This document shows, piece by piece, positions 1-7,924 of a stretch of DNA of 64,000 nt. The first letter of the stretch is position 1. The number at the start of each line of letters is the position of its first letter. The notes under the pieces are model-generated. The model did no database searches and was not told the DNA's origin. It was given only the letters and a program-made list of their open reading frames with translations. The stretch covers positions 186,001 to 250,000 of the forward strand of contig NZ_JAFIBW010000001.1 of assembly GCF_017833295.1 (NCBI RefSeq). The letters run 5' to 3'. The position numbers and the translations under genes are program-made. Origin of the DNA: Methylobacterium sp. PvR107 (GTDB lineage Bacteria > Pseudomonadota > Alphaproteobacteria > Rhizobiales > Beijerinckiaceae).

Positions 1-23
1 CGGCTCTGCGCGGCGGTCGGCGC

Positions 24-167
24 CTACCACGTACGCAGGTCGCGGATGCTGGGCGCATCGACAAATTCATCCCTCTCCGGAGCGACGAAGCCGGCCCACA
101 GCAGGGCCGCCGCCCCGGTGACGAGCGCGAGCGCGGTGCTGAGGACGAGGCTGAGTGTCACGGCCAT
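24..167 (-). CDS. Small single-helix membrane or exported protein, 47 aa
   Basis: Not recognised. The reading frame gives 47 residues, with a hydrophobic run from about residue 4 to 28 (MAVTLSLVLSTALALVTG onward) followed by a short charged tail ending DLRTW. The start ATG is preceded closely by a GGCAGG purine stretch. The hydrophobic part could be a membrane anchor or an uncleaved signal. It opens the window next to other miniproteins and has no obvious partner. Confidence 0.5.
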   Translation of the reverse strand: MAVTLSLVLSTALALVTGAAALLWAGFVAPERDEFVDAPSIRDLRTW

Positions 168-432
168 CCTGCCGGGCAGACGGCGTCGAACCGACGCGAG
201 GCAGGTTCAGTGTGTCAGAAGATGTGTTGTCGCGAGCTTAAATAGGTTGGTCGCATTGCGGTTGCCGTCGGGCCGTCGTTGACAACGTTCCGGCCGCGCG
301 GCCGGAGGGCTGCCTTCATCGGGCTGTTACCGGGCGGGACTACGCGCAGCCGGCGCGAACGCTTCCGCAGGGAATTGCCCGATGCCGGCCTAGTATTGCA
401 GCAGCCCGCTCGACCCATGCGCGGAGCAGACG

Positions 433-636
433 GTGCTCGTGATCTACGAGGATGATCGTCCGCTCGCCGCGATCCGATCCGTCGTCGACGCTGCCGGGCA
501 CGACGTGCTGCCGAAGCTGTCCGACGCCTGCATCCGGATCCTGCAGCTCGAGATCGCGGTGTATCACGGCCGCATCGAGCCCTACGCCTGGACGCAGCAC
601 GCTGTCGACGTCGTGGCGTCGCCGGCGGTCGTGTAG
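433..636 (+). CDS. Hypothetical soluble protein, 67 aa
   Basis: Not recognised. A GTG start sits six bases after a GGAG ribosome-binding site. Nearly every codon ends in G or C, as in real genes of this genome. The product looks soluble and mixed-charge, beginning VLVIYEDDRPLAAIRSVVDA, with no signal peptide or membrane segment. It stands alone between the first miniprotein and the convergent coiled-coil pair. Confidence 0.55.
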   Translation: MLVIYEDDRPLAAIRSVVDAAGHDVLPKLSDACIRILQLEIAVYHGRIEPYAWTQHAVDVVASPAVV

Positions 637-693
637 CCGCGCCGCGTCACGCCGCCGGGGGCGTTTGCCGCCCGGGCCTGCGCCGAGATCCGC

Positions 694-1164
694 TTACGGT
701 TCGGAGACGTCCTGGGTCAACGCGCCGAACTCGCTGACCATGCATTCGTGCATGCGGCGCAGCCAGGCTCGGGCTTCCGTGGTCTGCGCCTCCGCCCGGT
801 CGGCCCGTTCGCCCGCCGTGCGGGCCTGCTCCTCGGCGCGTTCCGCCCGTCCGATCGCCTCGCGCAGCAATCCCTCGGCGTGCCGGGCCCGGTCTTCGGA
901 CGCGCGTGCCGCCGCGTCGGATTCGCGCATCGCGCGCCGGGCATCCCGGACCGAATCCTGGGCGCTCTTCTGCAGAGCGCGCACCCGGGTCGCGACACCG
1001 CGGACGGCGGCCAGGGAGGCCGACCAGTCCTCGCCCTCGGCGGGGGCAGAGGGCACGGGACCGGAGAACAGCGCCACGACCCGGTCGATCGGGTCGGGTG
1101 TGCCGCCGCGCAGCCCGAGAGGGCCGGCCGGCGGCTCGACCGCAATTCTTGCCAGGCTGCTCAC
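694..1164 (-). CDS. Alanine/arginine-rich coiled-coil protein, downstream paralogue, 156 aa
   Basis: Not assignable to a named family. The GTG start overlaps the stop of the upstream paralogue as GTGA, so the two are a translationally coupled pair. After a short N-terminal segment (VSSLARIAVEPPAGPLGL), residues from about 60 on are a long heptad-like coiled coil rich in Ala, Arg and Glu. A C-terminal block follows, EARAWLRRMHECMVSEFGAL, which matches NAEAWLGRVQDAIMAEFSDL in the neighbour. The gene therefore looks like one half of a tandem duplication. An open-frame extension to 1230 exists but has no ribosome-binding site and would overlap the neighbour widely. Confidence 0.75.
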   Translation of the reverse strand: MSSLARIAVEPPAGPLGLRGGTPDPIDRVVALFSGPVPSAPAEGEDWSASLAAVRGVATRVRALQKSAQDSVRDARRAMRESDAAARASEDRARHAEGLLREAIGRAERAEEQARTAGERADRAEAQTTEARAWLRRMHECMVSEFGALTQDVSEP

Positions 1165-1670
1165 GCGGCGGCCTGATTGGCCAGATCCGAAAACTCGGCC
1201 ATGATCGCGTCCTGAACGCGCCCGAGCCACGCCTCGGCGTTCTGGGCCCGCTCCTCGGCGACAAGAGCGCGCGCCTCGGCCGCCTTGGCGCGTTCCTCGG
1301 CGGCGATGACCTGCGCCTCGGCGCGCACCTGAGCGTCGCGGGCCTGCATCTCCGCGATGCGAGCGCGTTCATTGGAGGCGTTGATGTCCTCCCGAACCCG
1401 TTCCAGCACGTGCTCGATGCGCTCTTCCCGCTCCCGAGCCTGCGCCTCGATCTCGCGCGCCTGACGGGCGGCGGCCTGTACGCGGTGGATCAGCGCATCC
1501 CAATCCTGCGGCGGCGATTGCGGCGTCGGAATCCCGGTCTGCGCGTGCATCGACGTGACGACGCGCAGGACGCTGCCGAGGTTGGCTTCGGACGCAACGC
1601 TCGGTTCACGTGCGGTCTTGTCGACGGGCCGGAACCGAGGATCGCTCAGAAGCTTCTGCAGCTCACTCAC
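1161..1670 (-). CDS. Alanine/arginine-rich coiled-coil protein, upstream paralogue, 169 aa
   Basis: First gene of a two-gene operon with the paralogue that overlaps its stop codon. I chose the GTG at 1670 because GGAG lies ten bases upstream; a TTG at 1694 would add eight residues. The N-terminus (VSELQKLLSDPRFRP) is followed by a Ser/Pro-rich linker. From about residue 60 a long Ala/Glu/Arg coiled coil runs to the C-terminal block NAEAWLGRVQDAIMAEF, shared with the second gene. There is no signal peptide or membrane helix, so it is probably cytoplasmic, with coiled-coil pairing likely. A perfect CtrA-type box lies about 55 bases upstream, suggesting cell-cycle or motility-linked expression (inference). 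No enzymatic motif is visible. Confidence 0.75.
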   Translation of the reverse strand: MSELQKLLSDPRFRPVDKTAREPSVASEANLGSVLRVVTSMHAQTGIPTPQSPPQDWDALIHRVQAAARQAREIEAQAREREERIEHVLERVREDINASNERARIAEMQARDAQVRAEAQVIAAEERAKAAEARALVAEERAQNAEAWLGRVQDAIMAEFSDLANQAAA

Positions 1671-1725
1671 GGAACGCGCACTCCAAGTCCGCAAAAATCT
1701 TAGCTGACTAAACCGTCTATAATAG

Positions 1726-1740
1726 TTAACAAATCGTTAA
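1726..1740 (-). promoter_or_regulatory. CtrA-type binding box TTAA-N7-TTAA
   Basis: On the minus strand the sequence reads TTAACGATTTGTTAA followed by C. This is an exact match to the alphaproteobacterial CtrA full site (TTAA-N7-TTAA, second half TTAAC). It stands in AT-rich DNA directly upstream of the coiled-coil operon whose first start is at 1670. No gene begins on the plus strand nearby, so the operon is the likely target. Binding is inferred from the motif alone. Confidence 0.6.
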
Positions 1741-2101
1741 TACGTGGAATGTGTGGTATTTGACCTTTAGCGAAGGCAATTGTCGGTACGTTTACGGCCC
1801 GCTTCGTTGGTCGCGCGGTTCGGCCCAGGGCTGGCTCCACGCCGTCGCGGTGGATCCCCGGAGATGCGGGATCACGAAGGATGGCCGCCGCAGCCCTGGG
1901 CGTCGAGCCGGTCGCGGACGTGCCTCTCAGAGCGGCCCGCCCGTCGCATCCTCACACGGCGTCACGATGTCAGAACGCGCTGCCCCCTCCGCGCTCGTCC
2001 GGCCCGGCGGATGCGATGCGGGGCGTGTTCGCGCGCACGCGGTTGCGGCCTCGACAGCCATACGTGTCTGGCCTGACCCGAAACGCCCGGCGAGGTCCGC
2101 T
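1741..2101. other. Intergenic stretch without a convincing gene
   Basis: All frames here lack a good start with a ribosome-binding site and consistent GC-rich third positions. I see no RNA gene or clear terminator. It separates the CtrA-box promoter from the first rightward miniprotein. Confidence 0.4.
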
Positions 2102-2320
2102 ATGACCGCTCCCCAAGTCGTCGCAACGATCTTCTTCATGATCTCGATCGGATCGTTCTCTGCGCTGGTCCTGATGGCGGCTGCGTCGGCGATGCTAGAC
2201 GCAGTGGACGCTGCCTGCCGCCCCCGCCGCTCGGGCGGCCGCAGCGTCGGCCCTTGGTCGCACCCGCATTTGGCGTGTCGGGTGCGCCAGATGGCGCTTG
2301 CGCGGATCGAACTGCGGTAG
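2102..2320 (+). CDS. Single-helix membrane miniprotein, 72 aa
   Basis: Not recognised. The ATG is preceded by GAGG at a suitable distance. Residues 5 to 32 form a hydrophobic helix (VVATIFFMISIGSFSALVLM), and the C-terminal half is basic and Arg-rich (CRPRRSGGRS). This suggests an inner-membrane anchor with a positively charged cytoplasmic tail. No neighbour gives a functional hint. Confidence 0.55.
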   Translation: MTAPQVVATIFFMISIGSFSALVLMAAASAMLDAVDAACRPRRSGGRSVGPWSHPHLACRVRQMALARIELR

Positions 2321-2504
2321 CGGGGCGCGCCCCGCTCACACGCGCGCCTCAGGGCTGCCGTCGCTTCTGATTCTGCTCCACAGCAGGTCGATCCGGAGCG
2401 CTTGAGCACGCGTCGGGGTCAGCCGCGCGCATCGTAGTCTCGTTACCATCCGTGGCCTTCGCCACCATCGTGGCAGCACGGTTCGCCCCGCAGGAGGCGT
2501 GACC

Positions 2505-2663
2505 ATGGCCGATGATCCGAAGGGAACGACACCCGAAGACCTCGCGCCTGACCGCCCGCGTCCGACCCCGCAGGGTCACGGCAGCGGCGCGGTGTCAGGC
2601 GAGGACAGCACGGACCCGAATGGCGGGGCCAGACAGGGCCAGGGCGACGAGGCGGAGGGTTGA
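2505..2663 (+). CDS. Small hydrophilic, probably disordered protein, 52 aa
   Basis: A strong AGGAGG site lies seven bases before the ATG. The product starts MADDPKGTTPEDLAPDRP and is dominated by Asp, Glu, Gly, Pro and Gln with almost no hydrophobic residues. It is likely intrinsically disordered and acidic, as many stress-related miniproteins are. No family recognised. It was missed in longer-frame views because another frame spans it. Confidence 0.6.
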   Translation: MADDPKGTTPEDLAPDRPRPTPQGHGSGAVSGEDSTDPNGGARQGQGDEAEG

Positions 2664-2768
2664 GAGCCTGTTGAGGCCGATCAGGCCGAATGCGTCGAAT
2701 TGGTGGGATCCACCAAACGGTCTGGTCACTGGCCGCGTGCTCAGAATCTGCTTTGGGAGGTTCGAGTC

Positions 2769-2981
2769 ATGACGATTTCTACCTCGATCAACACGGTCGG
2801 CGTGGTTCGTGCGACGGAGATGATCCAATCCGCGCGCCGCGACGCGGCGCTCCAGCGTGATCCGCGTCCGCATACCGTCTCGGTCGAGATATCACGCCTC
2901 TCCGACACCCTTGCGCTGGAGCAGGATGCCGGGCGCTCACGGCCAGCTTCACAGCGGCGCGTTGTGGATATCACGGTCTAG
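2769..2981 (+). CDS. Hypothetical protein, 70 aa
   Basis: GGGAGG lies eight bases before the ATG, a strong start. The product begins MTISTSINTVGVVRATEMIQ, is soluble and partly helical, and ends in a short beta-like segment (RRVVDITV). No signal peptide and no recognised domain. The frame is open further upstream to 2700, but the ribosome-binding site fixes the start here. Confidence 0.55.
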   Translation: MTISTSINTVGVVRATEMIQSARRDAALQRDPRPHTVSVEISRLSDTLALEQDAGRSRPASQRRVVDITV

Positions 2982-3113
2982 AAAGGTAGTTTTACCTGCG
3001 GCGTCTATGTTCGGTTAAGCATAATCTGAGAGATTTATTCGATCGAAATCTGCTTCTAACGGGTTCGGAGGAGAGGATCTCTTTCAATACCTTCGGTTGC
3101 TTCAGGAATCAGC

Positions 3114-3368
3114 ATGACGAGTGAAAAACGCCTGTCGGGCAGGACAGAGTGCTTCAGCGCCGGCCACATCGTCGCCGAAGGCAACGACAGACGGCTGCGA
3201 TGCCTTGTCTGGAACATGTCCGACACCGGTGCACTGGTCGAGGCTGGCGAGGATGATGCCGTGCCGGAGACATTCACCCTGGTGACGGCGATCGACCAAG
3301 CCTCGCGGCGTTGTGCCGTCGTCAGGCGTACCGGCGCACGGTTCGGCGTGGTGTTCACGGATGCCTGA
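3114..3368 (+). CDS. PilZ-domain protein, 84 aa
   Basis: A single PilZ beta-barrel fills the protein. The segment RLRCLVWNMSDTGALVEAG carries the D/N-x-S-x-x-G motif (NMSDTG), and the C-terminal strand RRTGARFGVVF is typical. PilZ domains bind cyclic di-GMP through this motif plus an upstream RxxxR. The N-terminal part here (SGRTECFSAGHIV) lacks a clear RxxxR, so c-di-GMP binding is uncertain. It could act as a non-binding PilZ adaptor. The window encodes a diguanylate cyclase/phosphodiesterase at 30-32 kb, but nothing links the two directly. Confidence 0.75.
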   Translation: MTSEKRLSGRTECFSAGHIVAEGNDRRLRCLVWNMSDTGALVEAGEDDAVPETFTLVTAIDQASRRCAVVRRTGARFGVVFTDA

Positions 3369-3812
3369 GCCTGCCCTGTGAACCACCACCGGTTTCGGGT
3401 ACTCCCACCCTGTCCCGTGGAACGGTCTCAGTCACGCGGTCGGCACAGGCTGACGCATGAGGGGACGGTCCTGGCCTCATCCGTACCGGGCCGGTTCGTC
3501 CCCGTCTGCAGCCACGCGCCGCGGGCAGGCGAGTTCCACATGCACGACGCTCGTCGCCCCCGGGTCGACGGATCAGCGATAGCCTCGGACGGCGTCGCCG
3601 GCGTGGCGGTGTTCGTCCTCTGGCGGTGGCGGGCGTGGCTGCGGAGCGCGCTTCGTCACGCCGCCGCGGTGCCGAGGCGGGGGCGAACGATAGCCGGGAC
3701 AGGACGGGATGGTTGGGGCGGTCTCGAACGTCTACTCCCTGCAGCTTCGTGCCGCCCTCGTCGTCGAGGCGGCACGCGAAGGAGCGGCTTCGACACGCAT
3801 GCGGTGTTCCCG
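3369..3812 (+). other. Region with open frame but no supported gene start
   Basis: A long frame is open through this stretch into the following miniprotein. It includes a hydrophobic patch near 3590-3650 (GVAGVAVFVLWRW), but I find no ribosome-binding site with a clear start and the composition is Arg-rich. It could hold a further miniprotein starting at an ATG near 3540. Confidence 0.3.
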
Positions 3813-4049
3813 ATGTCGCGCGACACGCTCGTCTCCCTGGCCCTGGCGGCAGCCTTCACGCTGGGGTGCGTCGGCATCCATGGTGCGCGCAAGCATCCGG
3901 ACGCCGTGACCTTGGCCCTGGTCCTGCTGCTGGGCTTCCTCGCGACCGTGTATGTTGGCCAGCACGTGAAGCTGGATGCGCGTCACCCCACCTGGCAGCA
4001 CGAGGCCTCGCACCCGTGGATACCGCCGGCCTCGCATCCGACGATGTGA
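3813..4049 (+). CDS. Two-helix membrane miniprotein, 78 aa
   Basis: Begins MSRDTLVSLALAAAFTLGCV. Two hydrophobic helices span about residues 5-22 and 32-49, separated by a short basic loop (HGARKHPD), followed by a His/Pro-rich tail. Family unknown. The start is the ATG that places the first helix at the N-terminus; no strong ribosome-binding site is visible, and the frame is open further upstream. Confidence 0.5.
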   Translation: MSRDTLVSLALAAAFTLGCVGIHGARKHPDAVTLALVLLLGFLATVYVGQHVKLDARHPTWQHEASHPWIPPASHPTM

Positions 4050-4166
4050 GCGGCCCCGCATCGTCTTGCCGGTCCGGCCGGTCGCCGGAGGGCCCGCCAC
4101 GGGGACATCGGGTCGCGCGGGCGCGACCGCTCGGGATGCACGGCCGAGTAACCCGAGGTCGCTACG

Positions 4167-4597
4167 ATGACCGCCAGGCGGCGGGCAGCCCCGTGGGGTG
4201 ACGGCGAGCGCCCCCGAAGCTGCACGCGGCAGGGCTGCCGACGACGGCGATCGGAACCGCGGCGGGGCTTCTGGCGGGGCTGGTCTTGTGCGGGGCCGCG
4301 CCACGGATCGAACCCGCCGTTCTGGTGTCCGCCGCGATCGGCGGCGCCGCCTTCGCGTGGATCGCCTGGATGCTCTGCATCCGCCCCCGCTGGGCGCCGG
4401 GAGCCGGCAGAGCCCGGACGGAGGGTGGCCGGCTCGGACCCGCCGGGCTGAGTGCCGGGCCCGGCCAGGCTGCTCCGCGATGGTGTAGGCGGCCGTGGGC
4501 ATCCCGCAGCTCGAGGCGGTTCGTTCGGCACATTGCAGCGGCAAAAACTTCGAGCGCTGCAGATTTCAGCTGCAACAGGCAGGACATCGCCCTGTAA
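4167..4597 (+). pseudogene. Probable frameshifted two-helix membrane protein
   Basis: An ATG at 4167 has a good GAGG site and reads MTARRRAAPWGDGERPR. The membrane-like sequence that follows (AIGTAAGLLAGLVLCG, then VSAAIGGAAFAWIAWMLCI) lies in another frame, which is closed upstream by a TGA at about 4199. Third-position GC is high in that second frame from about 4220 on. The simplest reading is one small membrane protein split by a frameshift near 4200. Alternatives are a TTG-started protein at 4286, or a sequencing error in the GGGG run. Confidence 0.4.
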
Positions 4598-4656
4598 GTC
4601 GGAGCTCCTAGTCCTCCGTCTGAGACCGCAATACGGCGGCCAGGACAGAGGGCGAC

Positions 4657-4935
4657 ATGCTCACGGATCATGCCACGATAATCGAGGCCGCAGCACGCTC
4701 TGTGCTGGCTCATGAGCGCGCGGTCCGACACCCCTCCCGACGCATGAAAGTCTTTGATTGTGCTTGCCTCGGGCTCGCATTCTTCGGAACAGCGAGCACG
4801 GTCGCGGCGTGGCAAGACCCTGCCCCGCGCGTCGGGACCACCATCAGCGGGGCCCTCAGCGACAGAGGTGATAGCAGACAACCGTCGCACGGGGATCTCG
4901 ACCTCGGCGCCTTTCTCCAAATCGCTGGCCGCTGA
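4657..4935 (+). CDS. Hypothetical protein with one internal hydrophobic segment, 92 aa
   Basis: Begins MLTDHATIIEAAARSVLAHE; a purine stretch (GAGGGCGAC) precedes the ATG. A hydrophobic stretch around residues 33-50 (FDCACLGLAFFGTASTVAAW) could be a membrane helix with an amphipathic N-terminal segment before it. No family recognised. An antisense frame at 4710-4985 is open too but looks less gene-like. Confidence 0.4.
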   Translation: MLTDHATIIEAAARSVLAHERAVRHPSRRMKVFDCACLGLAFFGTASTVAAWQDPAPRVGTTISGALSDRGDSRQPSHGDLDLGAFLQIAGR

Positions 4936-4947
4936 AAGGGCCAGCCG

Positions 4948-5214
4948 ATGAATTCGATGCTGACGGGTCTCTTCCCGCTCCTCATTGTCGCGACGTGGGG
5001 CGCCGGTTCTGTCTTGGTGGAACGCGCTTGGCATCAGCGCGCGCCGGCTGGCCAGATCGTGGCAGCGCTGCTCTGCGTCGGCTTTTGCTTCGCTGCCATC
5101 GCGGCGTTGGCTTGGGCGATGCCGCAGCCGGATCAGAACTGGTCCGATGCTCCGATGGGCCAGATCGTGCGGCAGGGCCCGTCCGCGCTGGAAGCGCCGA
5201 TCCCGGGCCGTTGA
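4948..5214 (+). CDS. Two-helix membrane miniprotein, 88 aa
   Basis: Begins MNSMLTGLFPLLIVATWGAG. Helices lie at about residues 5-24 and 36-58, the second followed by a polar tail (QPDQNWSDAPMGQIV). A short gap after the preceding gene suggests a shared transcript. Function unknown. Confidence 0.55.
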   Translation: MNSMLTGLFPLLIVATWGAGSVLVERAWHQRAPAGQIVAALLCVGFCFAAIAALAWAMPQPDQNWSDAPMGQIVRQGPSALEAPIPGR

Positions 5215-5377
5215 AGCGGCGTTCACGCCACCGCGCCCTCGCCGCTGGCGGTGCGAAGTCGGGATGACGCGCGATGGTCGACGCAATTCCCGAGACACCG
5301 GGCGCAGCCAGACCTCCACCCTGGGTGGCCGAGCGACGGTCGCTCAACCTCCGGGACGGGGGGTGGTCCAGAATGCC

Positions 5378-5509
5378 ATGACCAGAAACCCGATGACCAA
5401 GGGTATGACCGCGTCCGATCTTGCGGTCGGCTGGACGATGGCGGGCAGCTTGGCGTTCGCCTTGTTCCAGTCCGTGCAGCTCATGGCGCTGCCCGCACAC
5501 GTGGTCTGA
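5378..5509 (+). CDS. Single-helix miniprotein, 43 aa
   Basis: Reads MTRNPMTKGMTASDLAVGWT, then a hydrophobic helix (MAGSLAFALFQSVQLMAL) to the C-terminus. Any of three in-frame ATGs could be the start. Short, with no strong ribosome-binding site, so tentative. Confidence 0.35.
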   Translation: MTRNPMTKGMTASDLAVGWTMAGSLAFALFQSVQLMALPAHVV

Positions 5510-5653
5510 GCCGCGCCCGTCACGCCACCGCCTCGCGCCGGAACCGGACATGCTCGGCGTCGGCATCCTGTGCGCCATCGCCGGGCGCGTCGCGTGAGCG
5601 CCCGGCCCTTCCATCCGTTCAGGCCGAGGCGGCGGCTGCGTCGGGTGCGCGCG

Positions 5654-5956
5654 TCAGCTCAACACGACGCTGCCGACTTGACCCGTGATCTCCGCGCGCA
5701 CCGAGGCGGACATCTCCGCCATGTCCTGCGCCGCCCGCGGCAGGTCCTGGGCCAACCGCATGGCCCGCCGGTCGAGCGCATCGCAGACTTCGACGATGTC
5801 CGAGGATGCCAGAGCCTGCCGCTCCACGAGGGCGCGAATCAGTTCGGTCGCGAAGAAGATCGTCGCCATCTTGAGGTGCAGCGCGGCTCGCCCCCCGGCG
5901 ACGTCGGCCAGATCCTGGATCGTGCTGCTGAGCGTCTTGGCCTCGTCCGGCGTCAT
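5654..5956 (-). CDS. Hypothetical helical soluble protein, 100 aa
   Basis: I took the ATG at 5956 (MTPDEAKTLSSTIQDLADVA) because GGAG lies six bases upstream; a second ATG four codons earlier has no site. The product is all-helical in appearance, with a segment RAALHLKMATIFFATELIRA and an acidic middle. It lacks membrane helices and a signal peptide. Unknown family. It converges on the miniprotein genes to its left. Confidence 0.6.
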   Translation of the reverse strand: MTPDEAKTLSSTIQDLADVAGGRAALHLKMATIFFATELIRALVERQALASSDIVEVCDALDRRAMRLAQDLPRAAQDMAEMSASVRAEITGQVGSVVLS

Positions 5957-6287
5957 CGCACACTCCATCGGTGCTGCTCGCCGGCCGATGGTCGCGGAAA
6001 CGGCCGGGCTTCACAAGAGCCCTGCCGGTTTCGGTCAGTTTTCGAACGCGTCGGCGGATAGATGACAAGGTATGTTAAGCGCGATTATTGCATTCGCGGC
6101 TGCGTCGACGCGCGCGTGTCTGCAGGCGCACGGGGTCGGTCTGCGAGGAGGCTGAGAGACGGGCGGACAAGCCTCCACCGGGCTCGATCACGATCGTATG
6201 CCGGTCCTTCTGGAAGGCGCTCAGGGCTTGCCGGGCCACGGAGCCGGCGATTGCCCGCCCTGCGAGGCGTAGAGGCTCCCGGACCCC

Positions 6288-6698
6288 GTGCCGATGCCGA
6301 GCCTGCTGGGGATCGAGGGGCCGGACCCGCCGGCCATGGCGGGCCGCGATGCCGGGCATCGGCGGATCGCCGCACTCATGGCGTTTCCCGCTGCAGGCAT
6401 CGTCAGCGTCCTGGCCAACCGGACGCCGCCGAACGATTCGCGCGAGACGGCGGCCGCCTTCGATCGGATCGTGTTCTTGGCGCTGGCTTCCGGGCGCGAC
6501 GGCCCGGCCAGCACGATCACGGATTACCGCCGCGCGTTCGGGATCTGGCGGCGCAGCTTCGACCGGTGCCGGAGGCAGGCTCGCGAGCGGCTCGCCGAGG
6601 CCTGGAACGGGCGTGACACCCGTCAGGCGGGCGTAACGCCTGTGTCGGACGATGTGACAGTCCGTAACTTACCACGCCTGGAATTTCGGCAAGATTGA
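6288..6698 (+). CDS. Hypothetical protein, 136 aa
   Basis: The frame has consistent GC-rich third positions, best from the ATG at 6336 (MAGRDAGHRRIAALMAFPAA). The GTG at 6288 has a GAGG upstream. The middle (ETAAAFDRIVFLALASGRDG) and the Arg-rich C-terminal half (RRAFGIWRRSFDRCRRQARE) suggest a soluble helical protein. No domain recognised; the true start is uncertain. Confidence 0.4.
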   Translation: MPMPSLLGIEGPDPPAMAGRDAGHRRIAALMAFPAAGIVSVLANRTPPNDSRETAAAFDRIVFLALASGRDGPASTITDYRRAFGIWRRSFDRCRRQARERLAEAWNGRDTRQAGVTPVSDDVTVRNLPRLEFRQD

Positions 6699-7027
6699 CT
6701 TTAATCAAGATGTGGCCGGCACAAAAAGGATGGAAACGCTATGACTGGGTAGCGATGGCGGCAACTATGAGACCCGATCAGGTTCAGCTTGCTCAAGACG
6801 CGTATGTCTCGGCCGCAGATTTCATAGACAATTACATAGACAAGCTTTCAGTAGCCCCCAGGCATCTGTTGCGGAACCACGTGGCGTTCGAGATCGCATA
6901 TCGTATCAAGCAAGGTGTCGACCGCAAGCAGGAGCTGATTGCCCTCGCAGTCCAAGCAGCGCTCACGGAGGCGATGCTCAAATCCCTGCGCTCTGCCGAG
7001 CCCGAGGCCGTGAGCTGCTATCGCTGA
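6695..7027 (+). CDS. Hypothetical helical protein, up to 110 aa
   Basis: The core, from about the ATG at 6755, reads MAATMRPDQVQLAQDAYVSA and continues as a soluble, helix-rich protein (FIDNYIDKLSVAPRHLLRNH) ending EPEAVSCYR. Base composition is lower in GC than its neighbours. The first 20 codons of the open frame look less protein-like, so the start at 6755 may be the true one. No recognised domain. Confidence 0.45.
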   Translation: MTLIKMWPAQKGWKRYDWVAMAATMRPDQVQLAQDAYVSAADFIDNYIDKLSVAPRHLLRNHVAFEIAYRIKQGVDRKQELIALAVQAALTEAMLKSLRSAEPEAVSCYR

Positions 7028-7467
7028 TTCAGCTGTCTCTATGACAGTCCGCGTCACCGGGGTGTCTTCCGTTCCTCCGCGGTCGGAATCCGTCACGGCC
7101 TGCACCGTGACCTGATCTTGGGGGGAGACGCTGCCGGCCGCGGATCACGCGGGCCGGTGTCCAAGAATGGGATCGTGACCGTCTCCTCCTCTGTGGTGTC
7201 CGGCGGCCACCGCCGGTGAGGTGCTTGTCGCGCAGGAACCGCGTCGCGTGCACGAGACGGGACGTGGTCTTTCGTCTTCCGTCGCAGGCACATGCGCAGG
7301 GCGGCCCGCCACGGCCGGGGGCGAACCGTTCCATGGACGATCGCGGGAACGTCCTTTTCACCATCTCGGCCGGATAGAATGGGCCGAAAGGGGCCTGTGT
7401 CCGTTCAGAGCGCATGGGTATACCCGCGCAGACGCCACAGGATTGCCCGACGTCCCGCGCGGGTGCG
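7028..7467. other. Intergenic stretch without a convincing gene
   Basis: Frames are open on both strands because of the high GC content, but none has a plausible start or protein-like composition. No tRNA or clear hairpin terminator seen. Confidence 0.4.
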
Positions 7468-7656
7468 ATGGCCGATCTGCCGACGGCCGTCTTCGTCGAA
7501 CGCTGGCGCCTCATCACGGGCGAGCCGCCGGCCATCCTGCTCAACCCACGCAGTGCGATGCTGGCTCTGCTCGTCGCGAGCACGCCTGTCGCGCCCCTCG
7601 AGCCGCCAGTCCCCGCCTGGGATGATGGCGGGCGTGGCAGTGGCACGCCGCGCTGA
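7468..7656 (+). CDS. Hypothetical small protein, 62 aa
   Basis: Begins MADLPTAVFVERWRLITGEP and continues with a hydrophobic patch (PRSAMLALLVASTPVAPLE). GC-rich third positions support coding. No family recognised; an in-frame ATG 18 codons upstream is an alternative start. Confidence 0.4.
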   Translation: MADLPTAVFVERWRLITGEPPAILLNPRSAMLALLVASTPVAPLEPPVPAWDDGGRGSGTPR

Positions 7657-7924
7657 TCCGCCATCCCCTCACCGAGCCGCGCATCGGCTCATCGCCGGTG
7701 GGATCCGCCAGCGATCGGAATCGTCATCGGGCCACAACGCTGTGGCCCTGCGCACGCGGCGCCTCAACCGCAAGGTCGAATGCGACGCGCAGAGCGGGGC
7801 TGGCGGCGCCACGATCGTCCGAACGCGCGCCGCCCATCAGGCGCGCGTCGTCTCTGCGCCGCCAAGTTTCGCGAGCCAGTCCGCTTCGGTCGCGAGGCCG
7901 GCGGCGTCGATCCCGTGGGTCGGT

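Noticed and set aside
906..1703. Plus-strand 265-codon frame
   Set aside because: Shadow of the two coiled-coil genes; the minus-strand frames have GTGA coupling and ribosome-binding sites.
4710..4985. Minus-strand 91-codon frame
   Set aside because: Overlaps two rightward frames with better hydrophobic patterning, and its own composition is Arg/Ser/Pro-rich.
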